A stretch of 64,000 nt of DNA from RHLJ01 sp048058975 (GCA_048058975.1 JBLLNP010000007.1:186001-250000), one strand, 5' to 3'; positions 42,688 through 52,036 are shown, numbered from the stretch's first letter. Translations and numbers: made by a program. The notes: generated by a model from the sequence alone, not told the origin.

Positions 42688-43878
42688 TTAATTTTGAAGT
42701 TCTCCGTTTATGATCACATTAGTTACATGAGTGAGATACTCAAATGGATCTCCATTGAACAGCACGAGGTCAGCATCTTTGCCACGCTCAATAGAACCCA
42801 CATGATTTGAAACACCAAGAAGTTCTGCGGCATCAATTGTGAGTTTTTGAATGGCTATCTCCCGATCAAGCCCATGGGCAACCGCAATTGCTGCTTCAAA
42901 AAGAACAACTCGTGTCTTTGGAACATACCCCTCAAAACCACTTTGAAACGCGAAAGGAATTCCTGCTTCATGCAAAATCATAGGAAGTTCCATGGTGGCA
43001 TTTTTTGCCTCCCCTGTTGCGCGGAGCATTGGAGGGTGAACAAAAACAGAGTGACCTGAATCTTTAATTTCATCCAGCACCAAATAAGCTTCGGCTGCAC
43101 CATCAATTACCATTGGAAAACCAAACTCTTCCTGCAGCCTGATAGCGGTCATGATATCATTTGCACGATGTACAGTCACCATAGCCGTAAGTTTTCCTTC
43201 CAGCAAATCTGCCAATGCTTCCATGCCAAGATCTTTAACAGCCGGATTATCACTATTTCTTTTTTCCAGATACTGCTGTGCTTTAATAAGGTTTTCCCGA
43301 AGCATGGCAATACCTTTTGATCGGGTTCCGGGCTTTTTGATATTGCTGTTCATCATATTACCCAATGTAAAAGCCAGCATTCTTGAAGGATTAAGAACGG
43401 CTTCATCAACCGTTTCTCCGGAAGTTTTAACAATCATAGTTTGTCCGCTTATCAAGGCACCTGGCCCATGCCCGGTATGAATAGTAGTAATACCCATGCT
43501 TCTCAGATAACTAACTAACTCTTCTCTGGCATTGTAGGCATCAATAGCTCTAAGCTCCGGCTGAATGGCTGACGAAGTTTCTAGCTGATCCTGGTCGTGG
43601 GGTTGATTGAGATGTCCGGCAAGGCCGACTACAGTATGAGCATCAATCAAGCCGGGAGTGACTACTGCTGCCTCCAGTATTTTATAGTCAGATGGAATTC
43701 GTACAGAACCCTCGGCACCAACACGATCAATTTTTCCATTTTTGATCAGAACAACCCCATTTTCAATGGGGTTTCCGGCGCTTGTGTATAACAAACCTGC
43801 CTTTACCGCGATTTGGGAAAAACCATCCGAAGCTGAAACAAGGGCAAAAACAAGCGAAAGTAAAAGTAATTTCTTCAT
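42688..43878 (-). CDS. Amidohydrolase-family protein with lost metal ligands, likely pseudoenzyme
   Basis: 396 residues with a signal peptide. The fold follows its neighbour (43881-45191): LLYTSAGNPIENGVVLIKNGKIDRVG, PGLIDAHTVVGLAG, DIMTAIRLQEEFGF, ADLVLFNGDPFEYLTHV. But the HxH after PGLIDA is reduced to HTV, the later histidine is IDG in place of the neighbour's LQH, and the metal Asp position (HTDD in the neighbour) is QSGF. These ligands are normally required for catalysis. It is 2 bp behind the active-looking paralogue, so the pair may form one complex. Probably periplasmic. Confidence 0.85.
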   Translation of the reverse strand: MKKLLLLSLVFALVSASDGFSQIAVKAGLLYTSAGNPIENGVVLIKNGKIDRVGAEGSVRIPSDYKILEAAVVTPGLIDAHTVVGLAGHLNQPHDQDQLETSSAIQPELRAIDAYNAREELVSYLRSMGITTIHTGHGPGALISGQTMIVKTSGETVDEAVLNPSRMLAFTLGNMMNSNIKKPGTRSKGIAMLRENLIKAQQYLEKRNSDNPAVKDLGMEALADLLEGKLTAMVTVHRANDIMTAIRLQEEFGFPMVIDGAAEAYLVLDEIKDSGHSVFVHPPMLRATGEAKNATMELPMILHEAGIPFAFQSGFEGYVPKTRVVLFEAAIAVAHGLDREIAIQKLTIDAAELLGVSNHVGSIERGKDADLVLFNGDPFEYLTHVTNVIINGELQN

Positions 43879-43880
43879 GA

Positions 43881-45191
43881 TTATTCTCCGTCTAAATGAT
43901 GAACATGGATGTCTCCCCGGAAGATTTCGTAACCTCCGGTCGAGTATTTTTTGTCTTCAGGATTTTCGATATCCCAAACCTTTAATCCTTCAATCCAGGT
44001 TTGCTCAACTTTTGTATAAACACTGAAAGGATCGCCACTTAGAATAATGAAATCAGCATCTTTTCCTTTTTCAAGTGTTCCAACCCGATCATCTATGTCC
44101 ATCATTATTGCATTAGCAATAGTTACAGCTTCGAGTGCTTTTTCACGACTCATGCCTTCCCGAACACCCATTGCAGCAGATCTAAGGAAAAGGCGGGAAT
44201 CGGTTATATAATCATCGGTATGAAAGCCAACCAAAACCCCGGCTTCTTCCAGCGCAGCGGCATTCACGTTGCTGAAATCTTTAGCCTCGAGTTTCCCCCC
44301 GAAAGAATCCAGGGTAATAATAGAAGCCGGAACACCTGCTTTTGCAATCTCATCAGCCACCTTATAAGCCTCAGAAACGTGTTGTAGTACCAGCTTATAT
44401 CCAAACTCCTGAGAGAGACGAATCGCAGTTAAAATATCATCATGCCTGTGAGTATGATTGTGAACGGTACGCTTTCCTTCCAGTACTTCAACCAGAGTCT
44501 CCATTTGAAGGTCGCGAGGTGGCATTTTACTTTCGTCGCCATCAGCGGCTTCTATTTTTTGTTGATAGTTCTGAGCTTTAATAAATAACTCTCGGACCAT
44601 CGCGGCAGATTTGGCCCTTGTTCCCGGCCGTGGTGGAGCGCCATTTCCAATTGGATTAGTTCCATTGGCCATTTTCAATCCGCCATAAATATTGTTCTCT
44701 TCATCAATAACCAAAAGCATTTCTTCTACCGTGTTGGCTTTTCGAAGCTTGAGATACACAGTTTGTCCGCTCATAAGATGACCGGAACCGGGCATTACAT
44801 TCGCGGCAGTGATCCCACCTGCCAGTGCTTTTTTGAACGTGTCACTTCGGGGATCAATCGCATCAAGAATACGAACATCCGGATGAAGCGAGGAAGAACG
44901 GTCTCCGCCGTCACCTTCACCAATATGGGAATGTGTATCTACGAGTCCCGGCATAATTACTTTTCCGGTAACATCAACGATAGTTGCGTTTGCGGGAATT
45001 TTATATCGATGGTCGCCAACGGCTTGAATTTTTCCGTCGCGGATTACCAGCACTCCTTTTTCTATGGGCTCTCCAGAAATAGGGATGATGTGTGCCCCTG
45101 TAAAAAAGATAGGATTTGTTTGAGCGCGCCCCGGCATTAAAAAGGATAATACCAGAAAAGAGCCCAAAAGAATAACTCTGGTCAGATTCAT
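43881..45191 (-). CDS. Secreted amidohydrolase (imidazolonepropionase-like) family protein
   Basis: 436 residues with a signal peptide (cleaved near AQT). Metal-dependent amidohydrolase motifs are complete: PGLVDTHSHIGEG (HxH), HNHTHRHDDI, LQHVSEAY, VGFHTDDYITDSR (metal Asp) and GTLEKGKDADFIILSGDPF. Likely hydrolyses a cyclic amide or dipeptide-like substrate in the periplasm; related proteins of this kind occur as pairs in Bacteroidota and Gemmatimonadota. Two bases separate it from the degenerate paralogue downstream. Confidence 0.9.
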   Translation of the reverse strand: MNLTRVILLGSFLVLSFLMPGRAQTNPIFFTGAHIIPISGEPIEKGVLVIRDGKIQAVGDHRYKIPANATIVDVTGKVIMPGLVDTHSHIGEGDGGDRSSSLHPDVRILDAIDPRSDTFKKALAGGITAANVMPGSGHLMSGQTVYLKLRKANTVEEMLLVIDEENNIYGGLKMANGTNPIGNGAPPRPGTRAKSAAMVRELFIKAQNYQQKIEAADGDESKMPPRDLQMETLVEVLEGKRTVHNHTHRHDDILTAIRLSQEFGYKLVLQHVSEAYKVADEIAKAGVPASIITLDSFGGKLEAKDFSNVNAAALEEAGVLVGFHTDDYITDSRLFLRSAAMGVREGMSREKALEAVTIANAIMMDIDDRVGTLEKGKDADFIILSGDPFSVYTKVEQTWIEGLKVWDIENPEDKKYSTGGYEIFRGDIHVHHLDGE

Positions 45192-45252
45192 AAATTGAGA
45201 TTAGTTAGTGTGCCTCAATTTATAAAAAAGAAACGGAGTTTAAAGGATAGAA

Positions 45253-46629
45253 TTAATTGTAAGACGCCTCAATCTCGGACAACTTAGTTTCAATCATTTC
45301 TTTAGAAAGCCACTTTCCGCGAACCATAACCCCGGAGTGTTGCTGAATATTGGCTACATCTTCTAAAGGATTTTTATCAACCAATATAAGATCAGCTCTT
45401 TTTCCGGGTTCAATAGTTCCAAAATTTGCCCGGTCGCTAAAGTAAAGCCCAACATTCTTAGTTCCTGTTTCAATGATTTCGTAAGGAGTCATTCCCGCTT
45501 CTACCATGGCCGGAAGCTCTCGATGAATTGAAAATCCCGGAACACTGAACAACTGAGGCGCGTCCGTACCCATCAGGATCATGGCCCCTGCTTCATTCAT
45601 CTTTTGAAGAAGTTCTCTTCGAAGCTCAGCATGATCCAGCGCGTCTCCTACGTTAAGATTTGTGTTGTTGTCTATGTTATTTGCTACCCAATTATTATAC
45701 CCGTTTCGTACAGCTTGAGGGATATATTTTAGTTCATCATAGTTTTTCATGGCGTCATAATCACCAGCCCCGATAATGGTTTCCCAAAGAGCCTGGGTTG
45801 GAACAAGCCAAACGCTATTTTCAACAGTTTTTTGGATGATTTCAGCCATTTTCGAATCTCTTTCTGCCCCTTCAAAAGAGCTTAAATAAGCAACATAACC
45901 ATCCAGATGATCCATTGTAAGCTGCCCGGCCTCAATAGCACGTTCAATACCAACATCTGCAGGAACATGGCCACCAAAAGTGATGCCAATCTCGTTTGCT
46001 GTTTCTGCCATGGCGTTATATTCTGCCAGCGTAAGACCCGGATGAATCTTCAGCAAGTCCCAGCCTTCATTTTTTTGCTGAATTACCTTTTCTCTTGCCT
46101 GCTCAGGTGAACTAACCGTATTTCCATTAAAACTAGGACCCGCCAGATAAAGATTTGGCCCGATTATCTCTCCCGAGTTCACTTTATCCTTTAATTCCAG
46201 TTGGTGATTATAGCCAAGCATTCCCCGAACAGTGGTTATCCCCGCAGCCACGTAAAGAAACAGGGTGTTTTCTACATATTCATCATTAAAATAAGACGGG
46301 GCATTTGCAGGAGGATGAGTTGGAGGAACATGCCCGTGCATTTCAGCAAGGCCAGGAATAAGAAACTTTCCTGTACCATCAATAGTGGGGACATCCTCTG
46401 CTAAGTCAACATTTTTGGAAGGAGAGACAAGGCTGATTTTATTACCCACTATCACAACGGTTTGATTTTCCAAAACCACATTTTCTGCAGTCATCGGGAT
46501 TACAGTCACATTTTTGAAGGCAATAGTTTCTTCTGTTCGGTTAACCGGTATGCAATCTTCGTTGGGAGTAAAGTTAAATGGAAGAGTGTAAACCAGGAAG
46601 GGAATAGCAAATAGTGAGAATTTCAACAT
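45253..46629 (-). CDS. Secreted amidohydrolase family protein
   Basis: 458 residues with an N-terminal signal segment (MLKFSLFAIPFLVYTLPF). Motifs: TFKN-like start, IPGLAEMHGHVPPTHPP (HxH), ITFGGHVPADVG, LTMDHLDGYVAYL, LMGTDAPQLFSVPGFSIHREL (metal Asp), GTIEPGKRADLILVDKNPLEDVANI. The layout is that of Xaa-Pro/imidazolonepropionase-like amidohydrolases. It is separated from the next amidohydrolase by 61 bp on the same strand, so all three may be one unit for peptide or cyclic-amide turnover. Confidence 0.9.
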   Translation of the reverse strand: MLKFSLFAIPFLVYTLPFNFTPNEDCIPVNRTEETIAFKNVTVIPMTAENVVLENQTVVIVGNKISLVSPSKNVDLAEDVPTIDGTGKFLIPGLAEMHGHVPPTHPPANAPSYFNDEYVENTLFLYVAAGITTVRGMLGYNHQLELKDKVNSGEIIGPNLYLAGPSFNGNTVSSPEQAREKVIQQKNEGWDLLKIHPGLTLAEYNAMAETANEIGITFGGHVPADVGIERAIEAGQLTMDHLDGYVAYLSSFEGAERDSKMAEIIQKTVENSVWLVPTQALWETIIGAGDYDAMKNYDELKYIPQAVRNGYNNWVANNIDNNTNLNVGDALDHAELRRELLQKMNEAGAMILMGTDAPQLFSVPGFSIHRELPAMVEAGMTPYEIIETGTKNVGLYFSDRANFGTIEPGKRADLILVDKNPLEDVANIQQHSGVMVRGKWLSKEMIETKLSEIEASYN

Positions 46630-46702
46630 GGCGAAAAGTGTTAGTTAGTGCTGAAACAATAAACCACTTTTTATTTCAGGGAGAAAAACTACTTATCACA
46701 TT

Positions 46703-47452
46703 TTAAACTTTTTTACCAGGAAGAAATAAGGCTTTAACAGAAACTATAAAAGAGCCCTTTTCTTCAAGTACATCTTCCGGTTCCATAACCTCAAGAACTA
46801 TAGTTCCCCGATAGAAGAAATACATACTTATTGCCATTACCGTGTGAGCCAGATCTAAATGATTAAACCAAATCCCAAGACCGATTTCGCTGGTATAAAA
46901 GAAAGCAGCGAGCGTGGCGAATAAAACCGTAAGCACAAATATTCTACTGGCTGGATTTCTGGTTTTCCAGAATACAAGAAAATGAAGAGGAAGAACAACA
47001 AGTCCAAGCCCATAAGCTGAGTGAACTTTTATGAAAAAGAAGTTGAGGGTGGTAAAGGTGAGCGCGGCAAAAAACAAAAGCTCGGCCACATTAAATACTT
47101 CCAGAAATTTGCCAAAGGATTTATTGATAATTGGTCGGGCATGCATAATAGAGGCTCGTTCAACAGCCATTACTGCAATCATACTGATCAACCAACCCGG
47201 AAGCTTCCATTCTAAACCAACCGCATATTGAAAAGCATGACCAAGCACTCCGCCTGAAAAAGTAGCAAGCCCCATAATGAGAAAATACCAGCGCATATAT
47301 TGATGTACTTTTCCGGGCTTATTAAGCTTCACCAGTTTGATAAAAGCGTACACACAAACTGCGGTAATCCACAAATCTGTGAACGTAACCATCGGCTCCA
47401 TGATGGTAATTCCAAAAAGCTCGATAGAAGGTTGTCCTGAAGGCGAGTTCAT
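46703..47452 (-). CDS. Seven-TM membrane protein of unknown function
   Basis: 249 residues with about seven hydrophobic helices, starting MNSPSGQPSIELFGITIMEPMVTFTDLWIT. Histidines occur in helices 3 and 7 (GVLGHAFQYA, FNHLDLAHTVMAISMYFFYRG), a spacing that hints at the CREST (ceramidase/PAQR-like) group, without decisive motifs; it could also belong to an uncharacterised DUF family. Between an amidohydrolase and a methyltransferase gene. No function assigned. Confidence 0.7.
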   Translation of the reverse strand: MNSPSGQPSIELFGITIMEPMVTFTDLWITAVCVYAFIKLVKLNKPGKVHQYMRWYFLIMGLATFSGGVLGHAFQYAVGLEWKLPGWLISMIAVMAVERASIMHARPIINKSFGKFLEVFNVAELLFFAALTFTTLNFFFIKVHSAYGLGLVVLPLHFLVFWKTRNPASRIFVLTVLFATLAAFFYTSEIGLGIWFNHLDLAHTVMAISMYFFYRGTIVLEVMEPEDVLEEKGSFIVSVKALFLPGKKV

Positions 47453-47713
47453 TACTGTGCGAGGTAGTTATATACTTCAGAATCAAATAACGATAGAATC
47501 TGGTACTTGATTCCCGGACATAAAAAAAGCCTGCTTTTTATAGCCGGCTGCTTCTGTTTTTTCAGTAACTGGCACTAATATACGGCAGGAAGCTAGCCTG
47601 AACCAAATCTAATTTGTAATGTATAAGTAATGATAGTTTGTAATGCTTTAAACATTATTAATGAAAAATAATATCTTATTAAGATTAAATAAAGCTGAAA
47701 GGAAAAGGAAAGA

Positions 47714-48568
47714 TTATGTTTTGAATTTAGGAATCCAGCACTTGGTTTTGCTTTTATATTCCGAATAGTCCGAGCCAAACTTTTCTTGAAGATCATCTTC
47801 TTCAATCGGTCGCACTATAAAATGCCAGGCCATAGCTCCAATTATTGCAAACACTGCAATATGAAAGGAATTAAATAAAAGCGCGATAGCCAATAGTTGC
47901 CCAACGCCAGCAACTGCCATTGGGTTTCTGATAACAGAATACGGACCAGCGGTTACTAAGGAATTAGTTGCATCCATTGGAAGAGGCGTTCCTTTCCCTT
48001 TTTGAACCATGAAATATGCACTTGAAAGCCCCAAAAGAGAAAAAACCAGAAAGAGGAAAAAACAAGAAATCAGAACTAATGAATTTTCTGATAGACCAAT
48101 TTCAGAAGTAGAAACATATAAAATCAGATAAGGAATGATCCCGAGAAATAAGGTCCAAAAACTCAAAATTTGGATTACCGTTTTGAAGAAGTTTATGTAA
48201 AAAGATTTAGAAGCAGAGCTTCGGGCAAAAAAACCTGGATAAGACAAGTAGATATTGAAAGCCAAACCGAACATCATAGTAATTGTGGGAATAATTCCAT
48301 CACCACCTAGTAAAGCGGCATTGATGCAGAATAAAGTAGCATAAGCAAAAGCCCCAAGAATGATAAGGCTAAGATCCCGGCTAATTTTGTAAGCCCTCAC
48401 TAAAGACAAAATTCCAAGCAATAGTAAATCCGGAGCAAGAAGCGCGAAATAGGATTGTTTTGTGATCTCAGAAAAAGAAAAGAGCTGATAAAATTCTTCA
48501 TTTACACTGATTAAAACCCACCAGAGGATGATTAATGAAGACTGAAATAAGTAAGCGGTTCCTTTCAT
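47714..48568 (-). CDS. Membrane methyltransferase, ICMT/PEMT-like
   Basis: 284 residues, seven to eight hydrophobic helices. The C-terminal third carries the family signature: LVTAGPYSVIRNPMAVAGVGQLLAIALL, then FIVRPIEEDDLQEKFGSDYSEYKSKTKCWIP, i.e. the RNPM... and E(E)..L...FG..Y..Y motifs of isoprenylcysteine carboxyl methyltransferase and phospholipid N-methyltransferase proteins. The substrate could be a lipid or thiol. It ends 261 bp before the next gene's start; the gap holds AT-rich sequence and a weak hairpin with T-run at about 47522-47552. Confidence 0.8.
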   Translation of the reverse strand: MKGTAYLFQSSLIILWWVLISVNEEFYQLFSFSEITKQSYFALLAPDLLLLGILSLVRAYKISRDLSLIILGAFAYATLFCINAALLGGDGIIPTITMMFGLAFNIYLSYPGFFARSSASKSFYINFFKTVIQILSFWTLFLGIIPYLILYVSTSEIGLSENSLVLISCFFLFLVFSLLGLSSAYFMVQKGKGTPLPMDATNSLVTAGPYSVIRNPMAVAGVGQLLAIALLFNSFHIAVFAIIGAMAWHFIVRPIEEDDLQEKFGSDYSEYKSKTKCWIPKFKT

Positions 48569-48583
48569 TCTGAAAGTATATAG

Positions 48584-49030
48584 CTACCCAGTCTTGGGGT
48601 CAAATTTATTCGCAAGATAATGAAGCAAGACGCCAGTTAATCCTCCGAGGATAAGCCCCGGACTCATTACGATAACCGAAAAAATAAACCCATAGAAACC
48701 GAAAAAGAGATAGTCTGATAAAGCAAAAATATCTTCAAAGATTATTACAATACTAAATATATAAGAGCCGATCAGCATGCTAATAAGAGCAATAAAAACA
48801 CCAAGACCAAACGCTTTTATATAAATATTACGATTCTTTTCTAATCGAAATATTATAGGAGAAATTAAGAATGAAGAAGTCGCTGCAGAAATAAATACAG
48901 ATGCTGCTCCGAATAAACTTTCGTTATTGTTCGAAAAGCCGAGTTCTCCGAAATGTGCGACAAAAGAAAACCAAACAATAAGTCCCGCAATGGAAAACAG
49001 CAGGACTCCCACTAATCTTTTCTTATTCAT
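48584..49030 (-). CDS. Small four-TM membrane protein
   Basis: 148 residues, with about four transmembrane helices (VGVLLFSIAGLIVWFSFVAHF; AASVFISAATSSFLISPIIF; IALISMLIGSYIFSIVIIF; VIVMSPGLILGGLTGVLL). No recognised family or catalytic motif. It overlaps the upstream gene by 8 bp and precedes the methyltransferase gene by 15 bp, suggesting one transcript. Confidence 0.65.
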   Translation of the reverse strand: MNKKRLVGVLLFSIAGLIVWFSFVAHFGELGFSNNNESLFGAASVFISAATSSFLISPIIFRLEKNRNIYIKAFGLGVFIALISMLIGSYIFSIVIIFEDIFALSDYLFFGFYGFIFSVIVMSPGLILGGLTGVLLHYLANKFDPKTG

Positions 49031-49607
49031 TTATTTCATCCTTTACGTCAAACCCCGCAGCATTACGGTACAACAATCCAGATAGAATAAAAGGCACAGT
49101 AAAAAAAGCGGTAACCCCTAGAATTTCCATTGTGGAGCTGTAAGGATAATGATGAGCCCCAAGGGCGAAAGCTATGAGGGCAATTATCACCATTGAAGCA
49201 GCCATAGCAAAAAGTGTAAGCATCATGCCTTTAGGCTTGAAACGTGAGATTCCGGCACCAATCATTCCTATGAGAATTACTGCAAAATACATAAGGTTTT
49301 CAGGATTATTTTCACTTCCAATCAAGCCAACAGCAAGATTAGCCCAGATCAGGAATAACACGGAAACCAAAGCTAATCCGGTAGCCATTTTATAGACGAA
49401 ATTTTCTGCTTTGGTGGTGATCAGGACATAACTAAGTCCGGTACCAAAAAGCAGAGTTCCCGCAATCACAAAATCGGATAAGGTCCAGACCACTTCATTC
49501 GTAAATTGCATGGCAATGAGTGGAATTAAAAGCAGGCCGAATACAATGAGTAAAACCCGGAGCAAAGACCCCGGGATAGAGTTTGTTGTGTTCATGAAAT
49601 GTATCAT
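49023..49607 (-). CDS. Five- or six-TM membrane protein
   Basis: 194 residues with five to six hydrophobic helices from LRVLLIVFGLLLIPLIAMQF onward, and a short charged C-terminus. No recognised family. An internal Met at residue 5 (start 49595) is equally possible. It lies 29 bp downstream of creD and overlaps the next membrane protein by 8 bp, so it is probably in the CreD transcript. Confidence 0.65.
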   Translation of the reverse strand: MIHFMNTTNSIPGSLLRVLLIVFGLLLIPLIAMQFTNEVVWTLSDFVIAGTLLFGTGLSYVLITTKAENFVYKMATGLALVSVLFLIWANLAVGLIGSENNPENLMYFAVILIGMIGAGISRFKPKGMMLTLFAMAASMVIIALIAFALGAHHYPYSSTMEILGVTAFFTVPFILSGLLYRNAAGFDVKDEINE

Positions 49608-49636
49608 AAGTTTGAATTAATATACTTTTAGTTGTG

Positions 49637-51010
49637 CTAAACAGTGGTTTCTTTTGAAAGAGGCGTTAAACTCTTTCCCAGTTCATACCACTCAATTTTT
49701 CGGGTAATAAACATGGTTAGTGCAAGAATAGAGGTTAGCCCGATACTGCCGATCAGAAGCGCATAATCCTGTACTTGTAAAGTGATATAGACAAAAGCGT
49801 AAGTGATAACCAGTATGAGAACCAATAAGATTGTTTGGAAGATATTCTTAAGAATAGCCTTGGTATAAAGCCCAATCATAGTAATCACCGCGATACTTGA
49901 TACAATGTAAGCAGTATTAAAATCGAAGTGCTCGGAAATCGAAATGAGCAAGGTGTAAAAAAGACAAAGCGCCAGGCCAATAAGTATGTACTGAAATGGA
50001 TGCACTTCCTTTTTATTGAAAATTTCGACGAGAAAAAAGGTTAGGAAAGTCAGAGAAATAGCCAGTAAGGCATACTTGGCAGAACGCATCGACTTCTGGT
50101 AATCATTCATTGGCAAGAGAAGATCCACACCAAAAGAGCTCTTAGTGATGCTCTCTGTATTCTGATTACCTATCCAGAATTGAGGATAATTCCGATTCAG
50201 TTCCAGAACTTTGTAATCAGCTTCAAACCCATTCTCGGTTACGGACCTGTTATCGGGGAGAAACGATCCCGAAAAGCTGGGATCGGGCCAGTTTGAGGAA
50301 AGCTTTACATTGGTTTCCTTGCCAAGGGGGATAAACTCCAAAGACTGGCTTCCCTGTAGATATAGGTCAAAAGAAAAAGAAAGGGCGGAGGAGCCGGGAT
50401 TCTCTTCAAGGATATCATGAACTGTAATGCCGGATTTGATCAGGCTGGGGATTGAAGACCCGGGTTCCACAGATTTCTTTTCCCCATTCCACTCAACTAC
50501 AACCTTTTCTTTTATTCCACGCAGGTCAGAAACATTAATGGTTAAATAAGCCTTGTCCCAAAGCACTTCATATTGATCCAGTTCATCTGAAAAGCCTTCT
50601 AACTCTTCATAATTACCTGAAAAAGATATTTTGGAGTCATAAACCACAACCTCATATATGCCTCGGTAGAGGGACTGTGGGTTTATATCCGTATTTATAT
50701 TCAGCGACCCGGGCAGGAAGTGAGCCAGATGCAGCACTTCTTTTTTCTCTCCGTAAAAATGCTGTATCTCTTTAACCGGGACACTAAGAATTGGACCAAA
50801 CACAAACTGTTCGTTCGCCCATTTGTCGCTGACTTCAGAAATAACAGATGCCCGATGCATTTCTCGTTCAAATATCAGGGATTTTATAAATGACATAGGG
50901 ATCATTAGCAAAAGCATCAGTATAAAAATTGAGGCAATTTTTACGGTTACTGATTTTCTGATGGAATGAGCAGCCTGCTCAAGGATAGTTCTCTCGTTTT
51001 GATGTTCCAT
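49637..51010 (-). CDS. creD: Cell envelope integrity inner membrane protein CreD
   Basis: 457 residues: an N-terminal helix (KIASIFILMLLLMIPMSFI, about 25-43), a large periplasmic domain (about 50-320, with the start EREMHRASVISEVSDKWANEQFVFGPILSVPV) and a C-terminal cluster of about six helices (YALLAISLTFLTFFLVEIFN onward). This is the CreD fold, an inner membrane protein linked to envelope stress and colicin E2 tolerance in E. coli. Here it follows a palindromic operator shared with the upstream winged-helix operon, and not a CreBC system. Confidence 0.9.
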   Translation of the reverse strand: MEHQNERTILEQAAHSIRKSVTVKIASIFILMLLLMIPMSFIKSLIFEREMHRASVISEVSDKWANEQFVFGPILSVPVKEIQHFYGEKKEVLHLAHFLPGSLNINTDINPQSLYRGIYEVVVYDSKISFSGNYEELEGFSDELDQYEVLWDKAYLTINVSDLRGIKEKVVVEWNGEKKSVEPGSSIPSLIKSGITVHDILEENPGSSALSFSFDLYLQGSQSLEFIPLGKETNVKLSSNWPDPSFSGSFLPDNRSVTENGFEADYKVLELNRNYPQFWIGNQNTESITKSSFGVDLLLPMNDYQKSMRSAKYALLAISLTFLTFFLVEIFNKKEVHPFQYILIGLALCLFYTLLISISEHFDFNTAYIVSSIAVITMIGLYTKAILKNIFQTILLVLILVITYAFVYITLQVQDYALLIGSIGLTSILALTMFITRKIEWYELGKSLTPLSKETTV

Positions 51011-51021
51011 AATTATATTAG

Positions 51022-51048
51022 ATTAAAAGTACTTTTAATTTCAAAGTG
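51022..51048. promoter_or_regulatory. Palindromic operator before creD
   Basis: An 18-bp perfect palindrome ATTAAAAGTACTTTTAAT (51022-51039), followed by TTCAAAGT. The same core with the AATTACAAAGT extension recurs at 52013-52036. Located 12 bp from the creD start, in the right place for promoter control. Confidence 0.7.
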
Positions 51049-51079
51049 AATAAATAAAAAATATATCCCAGGTCATTTT

Positions 51080-51382
51080 TCATAATCCCTGGGATTTAAT
51101 GATTTGCTCCAGTGCATCCAGATGTTTCTGAAATGCGCTTCTACCTTCAGCGGTAATGAAATACCGTGTATTTGGTTTTCGGTCAACAAAGGTTTTTTTA
51201 ACACCAATGAAGCGTTCTTGTTCCAGCTTTTTTATATGGGTTGCCAGATTTCCATCCGTTACATCCAGCAGTTCTTTCAAGGATGTAAAATCCAGAAAAT
51301 CATTTACAGCAAGTGCCGACATAATTCCGAGCCGGATTTTGCTTTCAAAAGCTTTATGTAAATGATCTAAGTTCAGGTTCAA
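51080..51382 (-). CDS. Winged-helix transcriptional regulator (HTH_27-like)
   Basis: 100 residues: an N-terminal helix (LDHLHKAFESKIRLGIMSALAVNDFLDFTSLKELLDVTDGNLATHIKKLEQERFIGVKKTFVDRKPNTRYFITAEGRSAF) forms the complete winged helix. The family (HTH_27 or ArsR-like single-domain) acts on promoters as a dimer. Its neighbour upstream is a membrane protein (4 bp gap), and the cluster's two promoters carry the same palindrome, so it is the obvious candidate for binding them. Confidence 0.88.
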   Translation of the reverse strand: MNLNLDHLHKAFESKIRLGIMSALAVNDFLDFTSLKELLDVTDGNLATHIKKLEQERFIGVKKTFVDRKPNTRYFITAEGRSAFQKHLDALEQIIKSQGL

Positions 51383-51386
51383 TGTT

Positions 51387-52013
51387 CTACCGCTCGTATT
51401 TAACGTGAATGTACAGACCGTAGATTATATGAAGAACTCCGAAGCCAATCGCCCATAAAAGAATACTAAATGAAATAAATAAAGCAGCAGCTAAACCAAG
51501 TGCAATTTGAATCCAGCCCAGATATTTAACATCCTCAAAGGTGTATGAAGAGGCGGCCGTTAACGCAAGCCCGTAAAAAAGAAGCGTTGAAGGAGCGGCA
51601 AGCCCGGAATACCCAAATGCAATTAAGAGAACAACAAAAACTCCCCCGGTAAGAAGAGGCACGCTGACCGCCTCAAGCATTTTACGGGAGGCAAAATTCC
51701 AGATATTTTCCCCCTTTCGTTTGGCCTTCCCTGAAGAAAGCACCAACGCTGTTCCTACCGACAAAACCAATACCAGAATGGCAAGTCCCAATATGGGAGG
51801 CAACCCGGCAACAGTCTCTTCGCTCCTGTTGATGGCGTACTCAAACTCATTCGGGCGGAAATTAAAATAGAAATATGCCACATAAGCTCCGGCGCAGGCA
51901 TACAAGCCGGCAAGTACTCCAGACAGCCCCGAAAGCGATAAAAATTTCGAAGACCGCTCCATCATTGAGCGGATCTGCGCAAGGTCGTTGAGATAATTCT
52001 GTTGGTCTTTCAT
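51387..52013 (-). CDS. Four-TM membrane protein linked to the CreD cluster
   Basis: 208 residues. A helical N-terminus (LNDLAQIRSMMERSSKFLSLSGLSGVLAGLYA) is followed by four to six transmembrane segments. No named family. It is the first gene of the transcript with the winged-helix regulator; its ATG overlaps the operator palindrome at 52013. Membrane-protein plus winged-helix pairs next to creD recur in Bacteroidota-like genomes, in which the membrane protein may sense the envelope. Confidence 0.7.
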   Translation of the reverse strand: MKDQQNYLNDLAQIRSMMERSSKFLSLSGLSGVLAGLYACAGAYVAYFYFNFRPNEFEYAINRSEETVAGLPPILGLAILVLVLSVGTALVLSSGKAKRKGENIWNFASRKMLEAVSVPLLTGGVFVVLLIAFGYSGLAAPSTLLFYGLALTAASSYTFEDVKYLGWIQIALGLAAALFISFSILLWAIGFGVLHIIYGLYIHVKYER

Positions 52014-52036
52014 AAAAGTACTTTTAATTACAAAGT
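52012..52036. promoter_or_regulatory. Palindromic operator overlapping a start codon
   Basis: TAAAAGTACTTTTA (52013-52026, perfect 14-bp palindrome) continues with ATTACAAAGT. It reaches into the ATG of the membrane-protein gene and resembles the creD site (AAAAGTACTTTT core plus CAAAGT 3' part), so one regulator probably binds both. Confidence 0.7.

Noticed and set aside
47522..47552. Strong terminator after the membrane methyltransferase gene
   Set aside because: The stem AGCC/GGCT is only 4 bp despite the T-run; listed as weak in the gene note only.
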